Positions 1-8,554 of a stretch of DNA of 64,000 nt are shown here, in pieces. Origin of the DNA: CAWBXL01 sp963837365 (GTDB taxonomy: Bacteria; Acidobacteriota; Terriglobia; Terriglobales; Acidobacteriaceae); the NCBI GenBank assembly GCA_963837365.1, contig CAWIMW010000002.1, positions 1-64,000 of the forward strand, given 5' to 3'. Every line of letters begins with the position of its first letter. The stretch's first letter is position 1. A program made the translations under genes and the position numbers. The notes beneath the pieces were generated by a model. That model worked only from the letters and a program-made list of their open reading frames with translations. It made no database searches and had not been told where the DNA came from.

Positions 1-399
1 CGAAGCCACGATCTCACGCCAGAAATAATCGGCGCAGCCATCAAGATTCACCGCGAGCTAGGACCTGGACTACTGGAATCCGCTTACGTCTCATGCCTCG
101 CGTATGAACTGGAGAAATTGGGAGTGGCAGTCGAACGGGAAAGACCTGTGCCGCTCATTTACGAAAGCATAAAACTGGCATGCGGGTTTCGTGCCGATCT
201 TGTCGTCGACAATCGGGTTGTCATCGAAGCCAAATGCAAGGAAGCAATTCACCCAGTCGATGAAGCACAGCTTCTGTCTCATCTCCGATTGTTGAATATC
301 CCAGTTGGTCTGTTGATCAACTTCCACGTGGTGTTGCTAAAAAATGGCATCAAGCGCATGGTAAACAACTATCGCACACCTGTTGATCTGGCCAGTTAG
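1..399 (+). CDS. GxxExxY family protein, 5'-truncated by window edge
   Basis: The reading frame is open from base 1 and ends at a TAG at 397-399, giving 132 residues without the true start. The family signature is visible near the beginning as GPGLLESAY, preceded by a helix (IGAAIKIHRELG) and followed by a strand-rich half containing DLVVDNRVVIEAKC, which resembles a nuclease-like core of the PD-(D/E)xK kind. GxxExxY proteins are small (about 120-130 aa), common in environmental bacteria and of unproven function, so only the amino end of this copy is missing. The next gene starts 23 bp downstream on the same strand but is unrelated (a permease). Confidence 0.85.
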   Translation, partial: RSHDLTPEIIGAAIKIHRELGPGLLESAYVSCLAYELEKLGVAVERERPVPLIYESIKLACGFRADLVVDNRVVIEAKCKEAIHPVDEAQLLSHLRLLNIPVGLLINFHVVLLKNGIKRMVNNYRTPVDLAS

Positions 400-422
400 T
401 CTTCATATACTTCTTCCTCTTA

Positions 423-1766
423 ATGAGGAACTCCGCCGAACTCTCCCGCGATCTCGGCCCCAGCCACGCTACGGCCATCGTAACGGCACAATCATCGGCA
501 GCGGGATTTTTCTTGTCCCGGCAGAGATGACCCAGGCCGTGGGCTCCGCCAAGCTGTTTTTTGGCGTGGATCGTGGGCGGGATGCTTCATTTTTCGGCGC
601 ATACACCTACGCAGAACTGGGCGCGATGCGTCCGCAAGCTGGAGGGGAATATGTCTACGTCCGCGACGCCTACCGGCCACTGCCCGCCTTTTTGTATGCC
701 TGGACATGGTTTCGATCGCCAAACCGGCTTCCATCGCCAGCGTAACAACAGGCTTGGTCCGGATCCTTGGGACTTTCCCGGCGCTGGCATTTTTCTCTTC
801 CCCGATTTTGCACTCCAACATCAACTACGGACAGTTGGTGGCTATTGCTGCGACTATTTTTATCTCTTTCTCAACTACATCGGAATCAAGAAAGCGGGAG
901 ACTTCCAGTTATTTTTCACTGTGTTGAAGATTGCCATCGTCCTCGGCATCGTCGCCGTGGGATTCAGCTACGTTCATGGAACTTGGAGCAACTTCTCCAG
1001 TACCTACGTCGGAGCAAAAGGCGGAGTTGCAGGGTTCATGGCGGCTTTGGTTGCCGCTCTCTGGGCGTACGACGGCTGGAACGACCTCAACATGGTGGCG
1101 GGGGAAGTGCGCAAGCCTGAGCGCAGTATTCCCCTGGCACTCATTTTCGGAGTGGTGACTGTGGGACTCCTCTACATCCTCATGAATGCAGCTGTGCAAT
1201 ATGCCATGCCTGCCAGTGCCATCGCGGCGTCGCCGCGGCCGGCATCTGAAACTGCCAGACTCATGTTCGGCGCGCTCGGGGCTGCGGTAGTCTCAGCAGG
1301 CATGGCGTTGTCTATGCTGGTCACGCTTAATGGCACAACCATGAGTGGAGCGCGCGTTCCCTTTGCCGTAGCACGTGACGGTTATTTCTTCTCCGCGTTG
1401 GCCAAGGTTCACCCCCGGTTTCACACACCATCCGCCGCCATCGTTGTACAGGCAATTCTTTCCATTCTTCTGCTGTTGCTGGGGGGCAGCTTTAAGAAGC
1501 TTTTCTCTCTCGCTATTTTTTCCGAGTGGTTGTTTTATATGATCGCAGGAAGCACCATCTTCATTTTTCGGCGGCAGGAATCCCACGTTGAGAGTCCCTT
1601 TCGCATCTGGGGATATCCGATTTTGCCAGCGCTCTTTGTTGCCGCTTCCGCGGTACTGCTTTACTACACTTTTACCGACAATTTGGTGTATTCCACCGCT
1701 GGATTACTGGTGATTTTGGCGGGCATACCGGTTTTCTATGGGTTCTCCAGCGTGCGCTCCGCATAG
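423..1766 (+). pseudogene. APC-family amino acid permease, broken by about five frameshifts
   Basis: The gene begins at ATG 423 with a normal permease N-terminus (ELSRDLGPSHATAIVT). Conserved permease sequence then moves between frames: GTIIGSGIFLVPAEM (shift near 485), AWIVGGML (near 560), FFGAYTYAELGAM to FLYAWTWF (near 597), IAKPASIASVTTG (near 710), and from LNYIGIKKAGDF (near 870) one frame is open to 1766. Each shift is a single base, several next to short T or C runs. The last 300 residues are an intact multi-pass permease half. If repaired, the product would be about 445 aa, normal for the L-type amino acid transporter branch of the APC superfamily. The amino-acid sequence is otherwise well conserved, so the breaks are either recent or sequencing errors. 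As written, no functional transporter is made. Confidence 0.85.
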
Positions 1767-1949
1767 CCACTAAATTCGCCGTCATTTGCCCTTCTCTTGT
1801 CCTCTAAGTGGCAAGCATTACCAGCGGTTACCAAAGACCAACAGCGCCAGACACGTTTACCCTGCGGCCTGCCTCTCGTACCTTAGAAACTCCAACACCC
1901 GTGCACACCCCCGGGCCCGGGTCCCCTAGTGTTTTTGGAGAAAGATTGA

Positions 1950-2987
1950 ATGGCCACGGCTTATAGCTATCAACTCGGAATCCTGCCAGAGCGCAAGATC
2001 AGCTGGAAGACCCTTGTCAGCAGCTATGGTTTGTTGATCTTGTTCATCCTGGCCCTCCTGAGCATTGGCCTGATTTGGCCTGACCGCCTGGAGATAAAAA
2101 AGGCTTTCCATCTTACCGAATTGATCCCTGTACCCATCACGAGCCAGCCAAAACCTGTAGCTGCGAAAGCGCCCAAAGTCGTTGCCAAGTTATTGCCCAA
2201 AGCACCCGTATTTGAAACCCCAAAATTGGTCATGCCGCGTCAGATTCGTGCTCCCAGAGAGCAGCAGCCGGCAGAAGCGCCCAAAGTTGTGATGAACAAT
2301 TTTCAGGCTGCCAATCTGGTACAAACCGCAGGCGGGGCGCGCATGGCGCGTGTGATTCACACCGGAGAGTTCGGTAGTTCGGCAACCCCGACTGTGAATG
2401 CTCCCATTCAAAAAGTTCAGACCGGCGGATTCGGCGATCCCAACGGACTGCCGGGAACCGGAAAAGAAGGCGCACACCTGCAAGCCGCCAAGCTCGGTTC
2501 ATTTGATCTTCCGCAAGGCCCGGGAACAGGCAACGGAACCGGCGGTGCAAACGGTATTAAGGGAACTATCGCCAGCGCGGGATTTGGAAACGGAATCGCG
2601 CAACCCGGACAGGGCGATGGCCGCAGCAACGGACGCGGAGTCGCGACCGGCGGATTTGGCACGCAGGAAGTCGCCAAGGGCGGCCCGGCGGCGCGCGCGG
2701 TGGAGACCGGCCCAGCTACTACTTCAGTGGAAGTGACATTCAAGCCCAATCCCGTCTACACGGATGAGGCTCGTAAGCTCAGGTTGCAGGGTGAAGTTCT
2801 GTTGGACGTAATGTTCAGCGCAAACGGCCAGTTGCACGTGAATCGCATAGTTCGCGGCCTAGGACACGGTTTGGATGAAGCAGCCGTAGCCGCAGCCAAC
2901 AAGATGCGGTTCAAACCGGCCATGCGCAGTGGAGTTCCCGTGGACTCAACGGCAGTAGTCCATGTGGTGTTTCAGTTGGCGTACTAA
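1950..2987 (+). CDS. TonB family protein with glycine-rich linker
   Basis: This 345-aa protein has a cytoplasmic N-terminus, one membrane helix at about residues 24-46, a Pro/Lys/Ala-rich stretch (about 60-110), a Gly-rich linker, and a C-terminal TonB domain (about 258-345, starting VEVTFKPNPVYTDEARKL and ending VVHVVFQLAY). The linker repeats a short motif: GEFG, GGFG, AGFG and GGFG at roughly 40-residue spacing. TonB C-terminal domains contact outer-membrane partners and use inner-membrane energy; the partner here is unknown and no ExbBD is nearby. Start: ATG 1950 with GGAG 10 bp upstream. The M48 protease gene follows 38 bp downstream on the same strand, so the two are probably co-transcribed. 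Confidence 0.85.
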   Translation: MATAYSYQLGILPERKISWKTLVSSYGLLILFILALLSIGLIWPDRLEIKKAFHLTELIPVPITSQPKPVAAKAPKVVAKLLPKAPVFETPKLVMPRQIRAPREQQPAEAPKVVMNNFQAANLVQTAGGARMARVIHTGEFGSSATPTVNAPIQKVQTGGFGDPNGLPGTGKEGAHLQAAKLGSFDLPQGPGTGNGTGGANGIKGTIASAGFGNGIAQPGQGDGRSNGRGVATGGFGTQEVAKGGPAARAVETGPATTSVEVTFKPNPVYTDEARKLRLQGEVLLDVMFSANGQLHVNRIVRGLGHGLDEAAVAAANKMRFKPAMRSGVPVDSTAVVHVVFQLAY

Positions 2988-3025
2988 GTTAACAACGTAT
3001 TCGGAGAATAGAGAGGATTCGAGTC

Positions 3026-4870
3026 ATGCGTACCTGGAAACTAACGTTTACCGCTTGCCTGCTGATTTCGCTGAGCGCCATGGCACAGCAGACGCAGCAG
3101 CCGTCGACCCCGCAAAACGCGGCGCCGCAAGCTACGGCGACTGAGGCAGCTCAGCCCGCATCTGCACCGCCGCAAGCGCAAACCAGTTCACCGGCACCCG
3201 CCAGCACGCCTGCGCCCGCGCAGCCCAGTACCAGCGCTCAAGCACCGCCCACTACGCTGGATCAGGTTGTGGACCGCGCCCTCGAGCGCGAACAGGCGCT
3301 GATCAAGTTGCTGGAGGCCCGTACGCCTCTGATCGAGACTTATCTTCAGAACCTGAAGCCTGATCCGCAACTTGGGCCGGTTCCCATGGAAGACCACTAC
3401 TTCCTGGGCCGTCTCGATTTGCAGGGCGATAAGGGCCCCAGCCGCCGCGACTATCTCGATACCGACAAGAGTCTCCAGGCAAAGTTACTGGGCGGCGTGA
3501 AGGGCAATGTAAACAAGCTTTTCAAGATGGAGTACAACCCCATGGGTTTCTCCTGGATGGTCTTCGCAGATCGCGATGCCTTCGACCGGGAGCACTACGA
3601 ATTTCACTACGCCCACCGCGAATTTTTGGGCGACGTCCGCACTATTGTGTTTGACGTCACTCCCAAGAAGGGTGCCGGCAAGGGCCGTTTCCAGGGCCGT
3701 ATCTGGGTGGAAGACCAGGACTACAACATCGTGCGCCTGAACGGAACCTATGTTCCGCGTCCGCGCAACGCTTTCTTCTTCCACATGGATAGCTGGCGCT
3801 TGAACCTGGTACCGGGATACTGGGTGCCTGCCTACATCTACAGCGAAGAAGGCGACTTCAGCTACGGTTCCAAAGACAAGCTGGCATTCAAGGCCCAGAG
3901 CCGCATCTGGGGTTATGACCTGAAGAACAACGACAAGGAAGATGAGCTGACGCAGGTTCTGGTCGACTCCAGCGTGAAAGACGAGAGCGCTGCGGCCGGC
4001 GACGCTTCCCCCTTGCAGGCCCAACGTGAGTGGCAGCAGCAAGCGGAAGACAACGTGATTGACCGCTTACAGCGTTGCGGACTCTTGGCTCCGCGTGGCG
4101 AGGTGGACAAAGTTCTCGACACCGTCATCACCAACCTCGAAGTCACTAACAACATTTCTTTGCCCCGCCCCATTCGCGCCCGTGTCATGATCACTTCGCC
4201 GCTGGAAACCTTCAGCGTAGGAAACACCATCATCGTGAGCCGTGGCTTGATTGACGTTCTACCCGACGAAGCCAGCCTGGCCATGGTGTTGTCGCACGAA
4301 CTGGCGCACATCGTCCTCGGACACAATCTGGGCAGCAAGTATGCCTTCAACGACCGCATGCTCTTCTCGGACGAGGCCACATACAACAACCTGGGCTTCA
4401 AACACGTTCCCGAAGAAGAGGCAGCGGCCGACGTCAAGGCGCTCGATCTCCTGAAGAACTCGCCGTACGCGCAGAAGCTGCAAACTGCGGGATTGTTCCT
4501 CCGCCAGTTGCAGGCCCGCGGACCGGCACTTGCAGCCCTGCTCACAGCGCATCTGGGCAACAGCTTCGTCAATAAAGAAGGCCAGGTCGACCGCCTCGCC
4601 GCGGTAATGAATGATGCCCCGGCGCTGGAAGTGGACAAGCTCGATCAGATCGCCGCTCTGCCTTTGGGCGGACGCGTGAAGATCAATGCCTGGGATGATG
4701 CTGCCGAGTTGGTGAAAACTGCTCCGGTTGCAATCACCTCAGCCCGCGACAAGATGCCGCTGGAAGTGACTCCATTCTTCCCCCGGCTTACGCGCCTAAC
4801 CAGTGGCGGGGAGGCTCCAATATCTGCCCCGACTACGGCATCCACGGCGACTCCTGCTAGCACGAACTAG
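3026..4870 (+). CDS. Secreted M48-family zinc metalloprotease
   Basis: This 614-aa protein has a signal peptide (MRTWKLTFTACLLISLSAMA), a long low-complexity Pro/Ala/Gln/Thr segment (about 22-75), and a domain at about 85-300 that looks like an outer-membrane lipoprotein-sorting fold (VWVEDQ-like strand repeats, NAFFFHMDSWRLNLVPGYWVPAYIY). The M48 protease domain follows, with zinc motif HELAH at 424-428 and the downstream glutamate region EEEAAADV at about 463, the usual third ligand and active-site segment. M48 enzymes of the BepA/LoiP type act in periplasmic quality control of outer-membrane proteins; that role is inferred here. It lies behind a TonB-like gene in a likely two-gene operon. 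The C-terminus is again Thr/Ala/Pro-rich. Confidence 0.85.
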   Translation: MRTWKLTFTACLLISLSAMAQQTQQPSTPQNAAPQATATEAAQPASAPPQAQTSSPAPASTPAPAQPSTSAQAPPTTLDQVVDRALEREQALIKLLEARTPLIETYLQNLKPDPQLGPVPMEDHYFLGRLDLQGDKGPSRRDYLDTDKSLQAKLLGGVKGNVNKLFKMEYNPMGFSWMVFADRDAFDREHYEFHYAHREFLGDVRTIVFDVTPKKGAGKGRFQGRIWVEDQDYNIVRLNGTYVPRPRNAFFFHMDSWRLNLVPGYWVPAYIYSEEGDFSYGSKDKLAFKAQSRIWGYDLKNNDKEDELTQVLVDSSVKDESAAAGDASPLQAQREWQQQAEDNVIDRLQRCGLLAPRGEVDKVLDTVITNLEVTNNISLPRPIRARVMITSPLETFSVGNTIIVSRGLIDVLPDEASLAMVLSHELAHIVLGHNLGSKYAFNDRMLFSDEATYNNLGFKHVPEEEAAADVKALDLLKNSPYAQKLQTAGLFLRQLQARGPALAALLTAHLGNSFVNKEGQVDRLAAVMNDAPALEVDKLDQIAALPLGGRVKINAWDDAAELVKTAPVAITSARDKMPLEVTPFFPRLTRLTSGGEAPISAPTTASTATPASTN

Positions 4871-5023
4871 CACAAGCTGCCGAACCTCAAGTTGAAGCAA
4901 GCGCAGGCCGGAACCAGAAGAGATTCTGGTGTCCGGCCTGTGTATTTTGTGCAGGCAAAGAGCAAGCCGCGGATTACGCGGATTTTCGCAGATTCTTATT
5001 TTATCTGCGCACATCTGCGTAAA

Positions 5024-6292
5024 TCAGCGGCTAGAAGGTTTGGGGTTGGTCTGTACTATCTGGGCGTTGCGTTTGCCGGGCAATCCCACCGGATTCTCAT
5101 GAGTGCGCTCGCGGAAACCAGCCTTCATACCTCTCGCCAAACTGACACTCGATTCCCCGAATTTATCGCGCAAACGGTCCGCCGCGGACAACGCTTTCTG
5201 CCAGCGCTGGCGGCGGTCGTCTTCCAGCAAATCCCCTTGCTGGGCCTGGGATTCAAATGAGGACGCGTGGACGCCCAGCAGCCGGACCGTCTGGTTCCGC
5301 TTCCAGTTCTTGCGGAACAGCTGCCTGACTTGTTCGAAAATCTCCGTATCAAGTTGTGTGGGGGTGGCAAGCGAATGCGCCCGCGTGATAGTAGTAAAGT
5401 CTTTGTAACGAAGCTTCAGTTGGATGGTCCGGGCGTGCAGGCTTGCTTCCCGCAAACGGCGGCCTACCATTTCAGAGAGACGCATCAGTGTGGATTCGAT
5501 CTGCTCCTGATTGGCGGTGTCTTCGTTGTAGGTGTGCTCATGGCTGATGGACTTGGCATTTGCTCCTTCCCCTACCTCCGTGTCGAACCATCCACCCGCG
5601 TCTTCGCCACGGGCTTTGCCCGCTAAAGCCAGGCCCCATTTTCCGAAGTGCTCTTCCAGATAGGCATCAGTGAACCGGGCCAGGTCGCCCACTTTGCGAA
5701 TGCCGAGGGCTTGTAAATTTTTCTCCGTAACCTTCCCTACCCCGGGAATTTCCCGCACATCCAGCGGTGCCAAAAACTTGGCTTCTTGACCGGGCGTAAT
5801 AAACAGCACGCCGTTCGGCTTAGCCTGGGCTGAGGACACTTTGGCAATCAGCCGCGACGCGCCGATCCCGATGGAACAATTCAGCTGTGTTTCCGCCTTC
5901 ATTTTCTGGTGCAGGTTGTGGGCGGCGCGCATCGGCGGGCCGTGCAGACGTTCTGTGCCGGTCATATCCAGATAGGCTTCATCAATGGAGGCCATTTCCA
6001 CCAAAGGAGAAAACGAGGTCAGTATGTTGTGGACTTTCTCGGAACACTCCCGATAGCGGTCCGGATGACCGTTTACGAAAATAGCCTGTGGGCAAAGTTT
6101 CGCGGCAGTCCGCAAGGGCATCGCTGAGTGCACGCCAAATTTCCGCGCCTCGTAGGAAGCTGCAGAAACCACTCCACGTTCGTGCCGTTGACCGCCAACT
6201 ACAACCGGCTTGCCCTTGAGGCTCGGGTCGGACAGTTCTTCCACGGACACAAAGAAAGCGTCCATATCCACATGGAAGATGATGCGCTGCAT
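5024..6292 (-). CDS. dinB: DNA polymerase IV (Y-family translesion polymerase)
   Basis: The 422-aa product carries the Y-family palm motifs: HVDMDAFFVSVE at 7-18 (metal-binding D9, D11) and SIDEAYLDMT at 102-111 (D104, E105). It also has the helix-hairpin-helix segment IPGVGKVTEKNLQALGI and the little-finger domain. It should copy past damaged template bases in error-prone repair. The length is typical of the long DinB form, with a basic Arg/Lys-rich tail that may hold a clamp-binding site, although no clear clamp motif is seen. Start: ATG at 6292 with only a weak Shine-Dalgarno. The gene converges on the M48 protease gene, with 150 bp between them. Confidence 0.95.
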   Translation of the reverse strand: MQRIIFHVDMDAFFVSVEELSDPSLKGKPVVVGGQRHERGVVSAASYEARKFGVHSAMPLRTAAKLCPQAIFVNGHPDRYRECSEKVHNILTSFSPLVEMASIDEAYLDMTGTERLHGPPMRAAHNLHQKMKAETQLNCSIGIGASRLIAKVSSAQAKPNGVLFITPGQEAKFLAPLDVREIPGVGKVTEKNLQALGIRKVGDLARFTDAYLEEHFGKWGLALAGKARGEDAGGWFDTEVGEGANAKSISHEHTYNEDTANQEQIESTLMRLSEMVGRRLREASLHARTIQLKLRYKDFTTITRAHSLATPTQLDTEIFEQVRQLFRKNWKRNQTVRLLGVHASSFESQAQQGDLLEDDRRQRWQKALSAADRLRDKFGESSVSLARGMKAGFRERTHENPVGLPGKRNAQIVQTNPKPSSR

Positions 6293-6614
6293 GGATTGAT
6301 TCTAGTGAAAGTGACCCACGTAGGGACAACTATTCATTCGACTTCGCTCAGGTAGAGCGTGGGAAAAGCTTGCAGTCTGGTCCCGGTCATACACGCTGGC
6401 AAAACCCACCGGTGCTCGCATCGGCCAGCCCAACTATGCCTTGACAACGCCTTCGCTCTTATCGAGGGGCAACCCAAATTGAAACTGAGTGTTCATTTTG
6501 AGAGTTACTTCACGCGGAAAGATGGGCCTCGTAGCCTGACCCAATCCGGCGTCTCTTTTCCGCCTTACTCCATAGAACGGCAAGAAACGGAGCCGGACAG
6601 GAGTTAGGCGATCC
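6293..6614. other. Intergenic region with one copy of a dispersed repeat
   Basis: This 322-bp spacer lies between the divergently transcribed dinB and the orphan gene at 6615. No convincing ORF with a ribosome site was found. Positions 6395-6479 hold a copy of an ~85 bp element repeated at 9759-9842. The remainder (GACTTCGCTCAGG etc.) has no clear promoter or terminator that I can support. Confidence 0.6.
6395..6479 (+). repeat. Dispersed direct repeat, copy 1
   Basis: This sequence matches 9759-9842 on the same strand. The best-conserved part is the second half: CCTTGACAACGCCTTCG followed by one variable base, then TCTTATCGAGGGGC, identical over about 38 of 40 bases. The first half (CTGGCAAA, ACCGGTGCTC, CGGCCA blocks) is conserved with small indels. 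The copies flank the orphan 525-aa gene and the IS110 transposase. Confidence 0.8.
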
Positions 6615-8192
6615 ATGATCACTTACTTGAAGTCGCATCCCATCAAGGCAGCCCTGTTTGCGGGGTTTCTGCTGGCTGGGATGGTTGTCATTGGGTGGGA
6701 GATCAGCGTGATTTCGCACAAGCTGACCCAGTTGGCGCAAAGCGGCGATGAATCGAGTCCGGTTGGTCCTACCGGGGCCGCGAATGTATCTTTCAATGTG
6801 GGCGCCACCAAGGATCCCAGGGTCAATAAACTCATGACCCAATTCCACCTGACTCGCCAGGCAGCCACATACATAGCGCAGGCCAAGACTGAGCTGGTCA
6901 GCCAAAGTGATACGTCGGTCCACTTCATCCAGACATTTTCCGACGACTTCAAAGCTGACACCACGATCACCATCAGCCCCGACCAACACTACACCCCGAC
7001 TCAAGACGATCTGGCAAGAGCAGAACGCATGCACGCGCAAATCTATAACGTGAAGTTTTCAGCGACGAGTGATGGGGACAACAAGGAGCGGATTACCTTG
7101 CAGTATTTTGTGCCCTACAGCAACGTTCCATCGGACCTTAAACAGAGGATCCATGCGCAAGCGGCCGCCTCCGGCGCGCATTTCTTCGATCTGATTCCGT
7201 CGGCTTGGGCACAGGAAGGCGGAGGCGGAAACATGGGGATGAATGTGGCTACTGATACCGCGACGGAGGTTGCTAAAGAGTATCTCAAGCAACAAGCCGA
7301 AGAAGGAAAGTTGAGCAAACAATTTCCTGTCCCGCTTTCCCGCCTGGGGGACATCCTAAAAGCCTTCAAGCTGGAGCAAGACCAACGAGCCTGGATGGAG
7401 GAACTCGATGAACTTGAAGACTGCGCCAAACACCCCACCAACCCGCTGACCCAGCAAGCCTTTAACCAAGACCCCTCCTACGGAGACCAGGTGGCGAACG
7501 GTGTAACTCAAGGGCGCGCTGATGTCACGGCCATGACGGGCATGAGGTTTGTGAATTTGGCCACCGCGGTTGCCACCGACCTCGCCGAAGGTCCGGTGGG
7601 AGCGGCGACCACCCCGATTAGCTCTTACAACGACGAGACCCTGAAAGACCTGGCAGAAAACCGTGTATCAGAGAGCAAGAAAGGGGTGACGCCCTGCGAC
7701 AAGGAGATGACCTTCGGCAATCTGCGACCCATGCATTTAGCCTTGGAATACGCCTATAACAAGACAGAATTTGGAATTGAGGAGAAGCGGGAGGCCAGCG
7801 CAGAACTCGATCTGAACGCTCAAATGGGTGGCCTTGAGGGAGATGGGCCGGGAAAGTTCAAAATTGAACTTAAACAAGTTCAAAAGGGCCCCAACGCCTG
7901 TGCGTTTGGATATAAGGCGAAAGCAGACGGCGACGCCAAAATCACCGCAGAGGCTGGGGGTACGCCCTACGGAGGAGTAATTGAGTTGCACTTGAGCGCG
8001 GACTTGAATTTACATGAATCGGGGATGGTCCCCGACGGCCAACATTGCGCCGAACAATCCCGCGATGGAATAAGAAACTACAATTTTAACTGCCGTTTCG
8101 ATCGCGTGGATATGGTCCACGGCGGGACCTACTCCCATTTTCAAGATGGAGACGGACACGGCACATGCACGATAGAGCTTTCCCGCAAGTAG
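6615..8192 (+). CDS. Orphan membrane-anchored protein, function unknown
   Basis: This 525-aa protein is not recognised. It has a short cytoplasmic N-terminus (MITYLKSHPIK), one membrane helix at about 12-30 (AALFAGFLLAGMVVIGW), and a large exported region. The exported part contains a Gly-rich patch (about 204-210, EGGGGNMGMN), a Lys/Glu-rich helical middle (about 220-275), and a C-terminal domain rich in beta strands with five or six cysteines (for example CDKEM, NACAFGY, HCAEQ, NFNCRF, GTCTIEL) that could form disulfides. ATG 6615 has AGGAG about 11 bp upstream. It stands alone between dinB and an IS110 element, bracketed by direct repeats, which suggests accessory origin. No motif supports an enzymatic assignment. 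Confidence 0.7.
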   Translation: MITYLKSHPIKAALFAGFLLAGMVVIGWEISVISHKLTQLAQSGDESSPVGPTGAANVSFNVGATKDPRVNKLMTQFHLTRQAATYIAQAKTELVSQSDTSVHFIQTFSDDFKADTTITISPDQHYTPTQDDLARAERMHAQIYNVKFSATSDGDNKERITLQYFVPYSNVPSDLKQRIHAQAAASGAHFFDLIPSAWAQEGGGGNMGMNVATDTATEVAKEYLKQQAEEGKLSKQFPVPLSRLGDILKAFKLEQDQRAWMEELDELEDCAKHPTNPLTQQAFNQDPSYGDQVANGVTQGRADVTAMTGMRFVNLATAVATDLAEGPVGAATTPISSYNDETLKDLAENRVSESKKGVTPCDKEMTFGNLRPMHLALEYAYNKTEFGIEEKREASAELDLNAQMGGLEGDGPGKFKIELKQVQKGPNACAFGYKAKADGDAKITAEAGGTPYGGVIELHLSADLNLHESGMVPDGQHCAEQSRDGIRNYNFNCRFDRVDMVHGGTYSHFQDGDGHGTCTIELSRK

Positions 8193-8206
8193 GCAGGCAA
8201 TCCCAC

Positions 8207-8224
8207 CCTTGCAAAAGCGCAAGG
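8207..8224 (+). terminator. Small stem-loop after the orphan gene
   Basis: CCTTGC (8207-8212) pairs with GCAAGG (8219-8224) around a 6-nt loop, 15 bp after the stop codon of the 525-aa gene. There is no T-run after it, so it is a weak candidate for transcript-end processing and not a classical intrinsic terminator. Confidence 0.3.
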
Positions 8225-8329
8225 ATGGATCACCCTGATTTTGTTTTGATTCACACGGAGACAAGCCGGGAGGCGAAGGGTGTGCCACCCTCTCCACCGC
8301 GAGTATGGTTCCAGAGAGGAGCATTCATT

Positions 8330-8554
8330 TTCAATCTTGGGGTGGCCCATGTTTGCCTGGGGTTGGCAAACGTGGGACTTCGCTCGAAGAACAGAACCTT
8401 TCCGTGTGTGCGTCCAGAATCTGTGGACATGCTCGGGCCCCACATCTCGAACCCCGCGAGATGCTGATTGGATAAGAACGAAGGCTCCAAACGAACCCCG
8501 GAGTAGTCTTTGGTTGTTGAGGAACAAAGACGCTGGGGAAAGAAGGAGCCTCAG
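8330..8554 (+). ncRNA. Candidate bridge-RNA region upstream of IS110 transposase
   Basis: There are three hairpins in 120 nt. CCCATGTTTGCC (8346-8357) pairs with GGCAAACGTGGG (8365-8376) over 12 bp with one G-U pair and a 7-nt loop. GTCCA (8412-8416) pairs with TGGAC (8424-8428). CATCTCG (8443-8449) pairs with CGAGATG (8457-8463). Known IS110-group elements encode a structured guide (bridge) RNA between the left end and the transposase gene. Position and structure fit, but target- and donor-binding loops were not identified, so this is inference. Confidence 0.35.

Noticed and set aside
3913..4638. 241-residue minus-strand frame inside the M48 protease gene
   Set aside because: It is a shadow of the conserved protease; composition is Ser/Arg-rich and no domain is seen.
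6404..6460. TTGACA in both dispersed repeats as a promoter
   Set aside because: No -10 hexamer lies at 16-18 bp in either copy.
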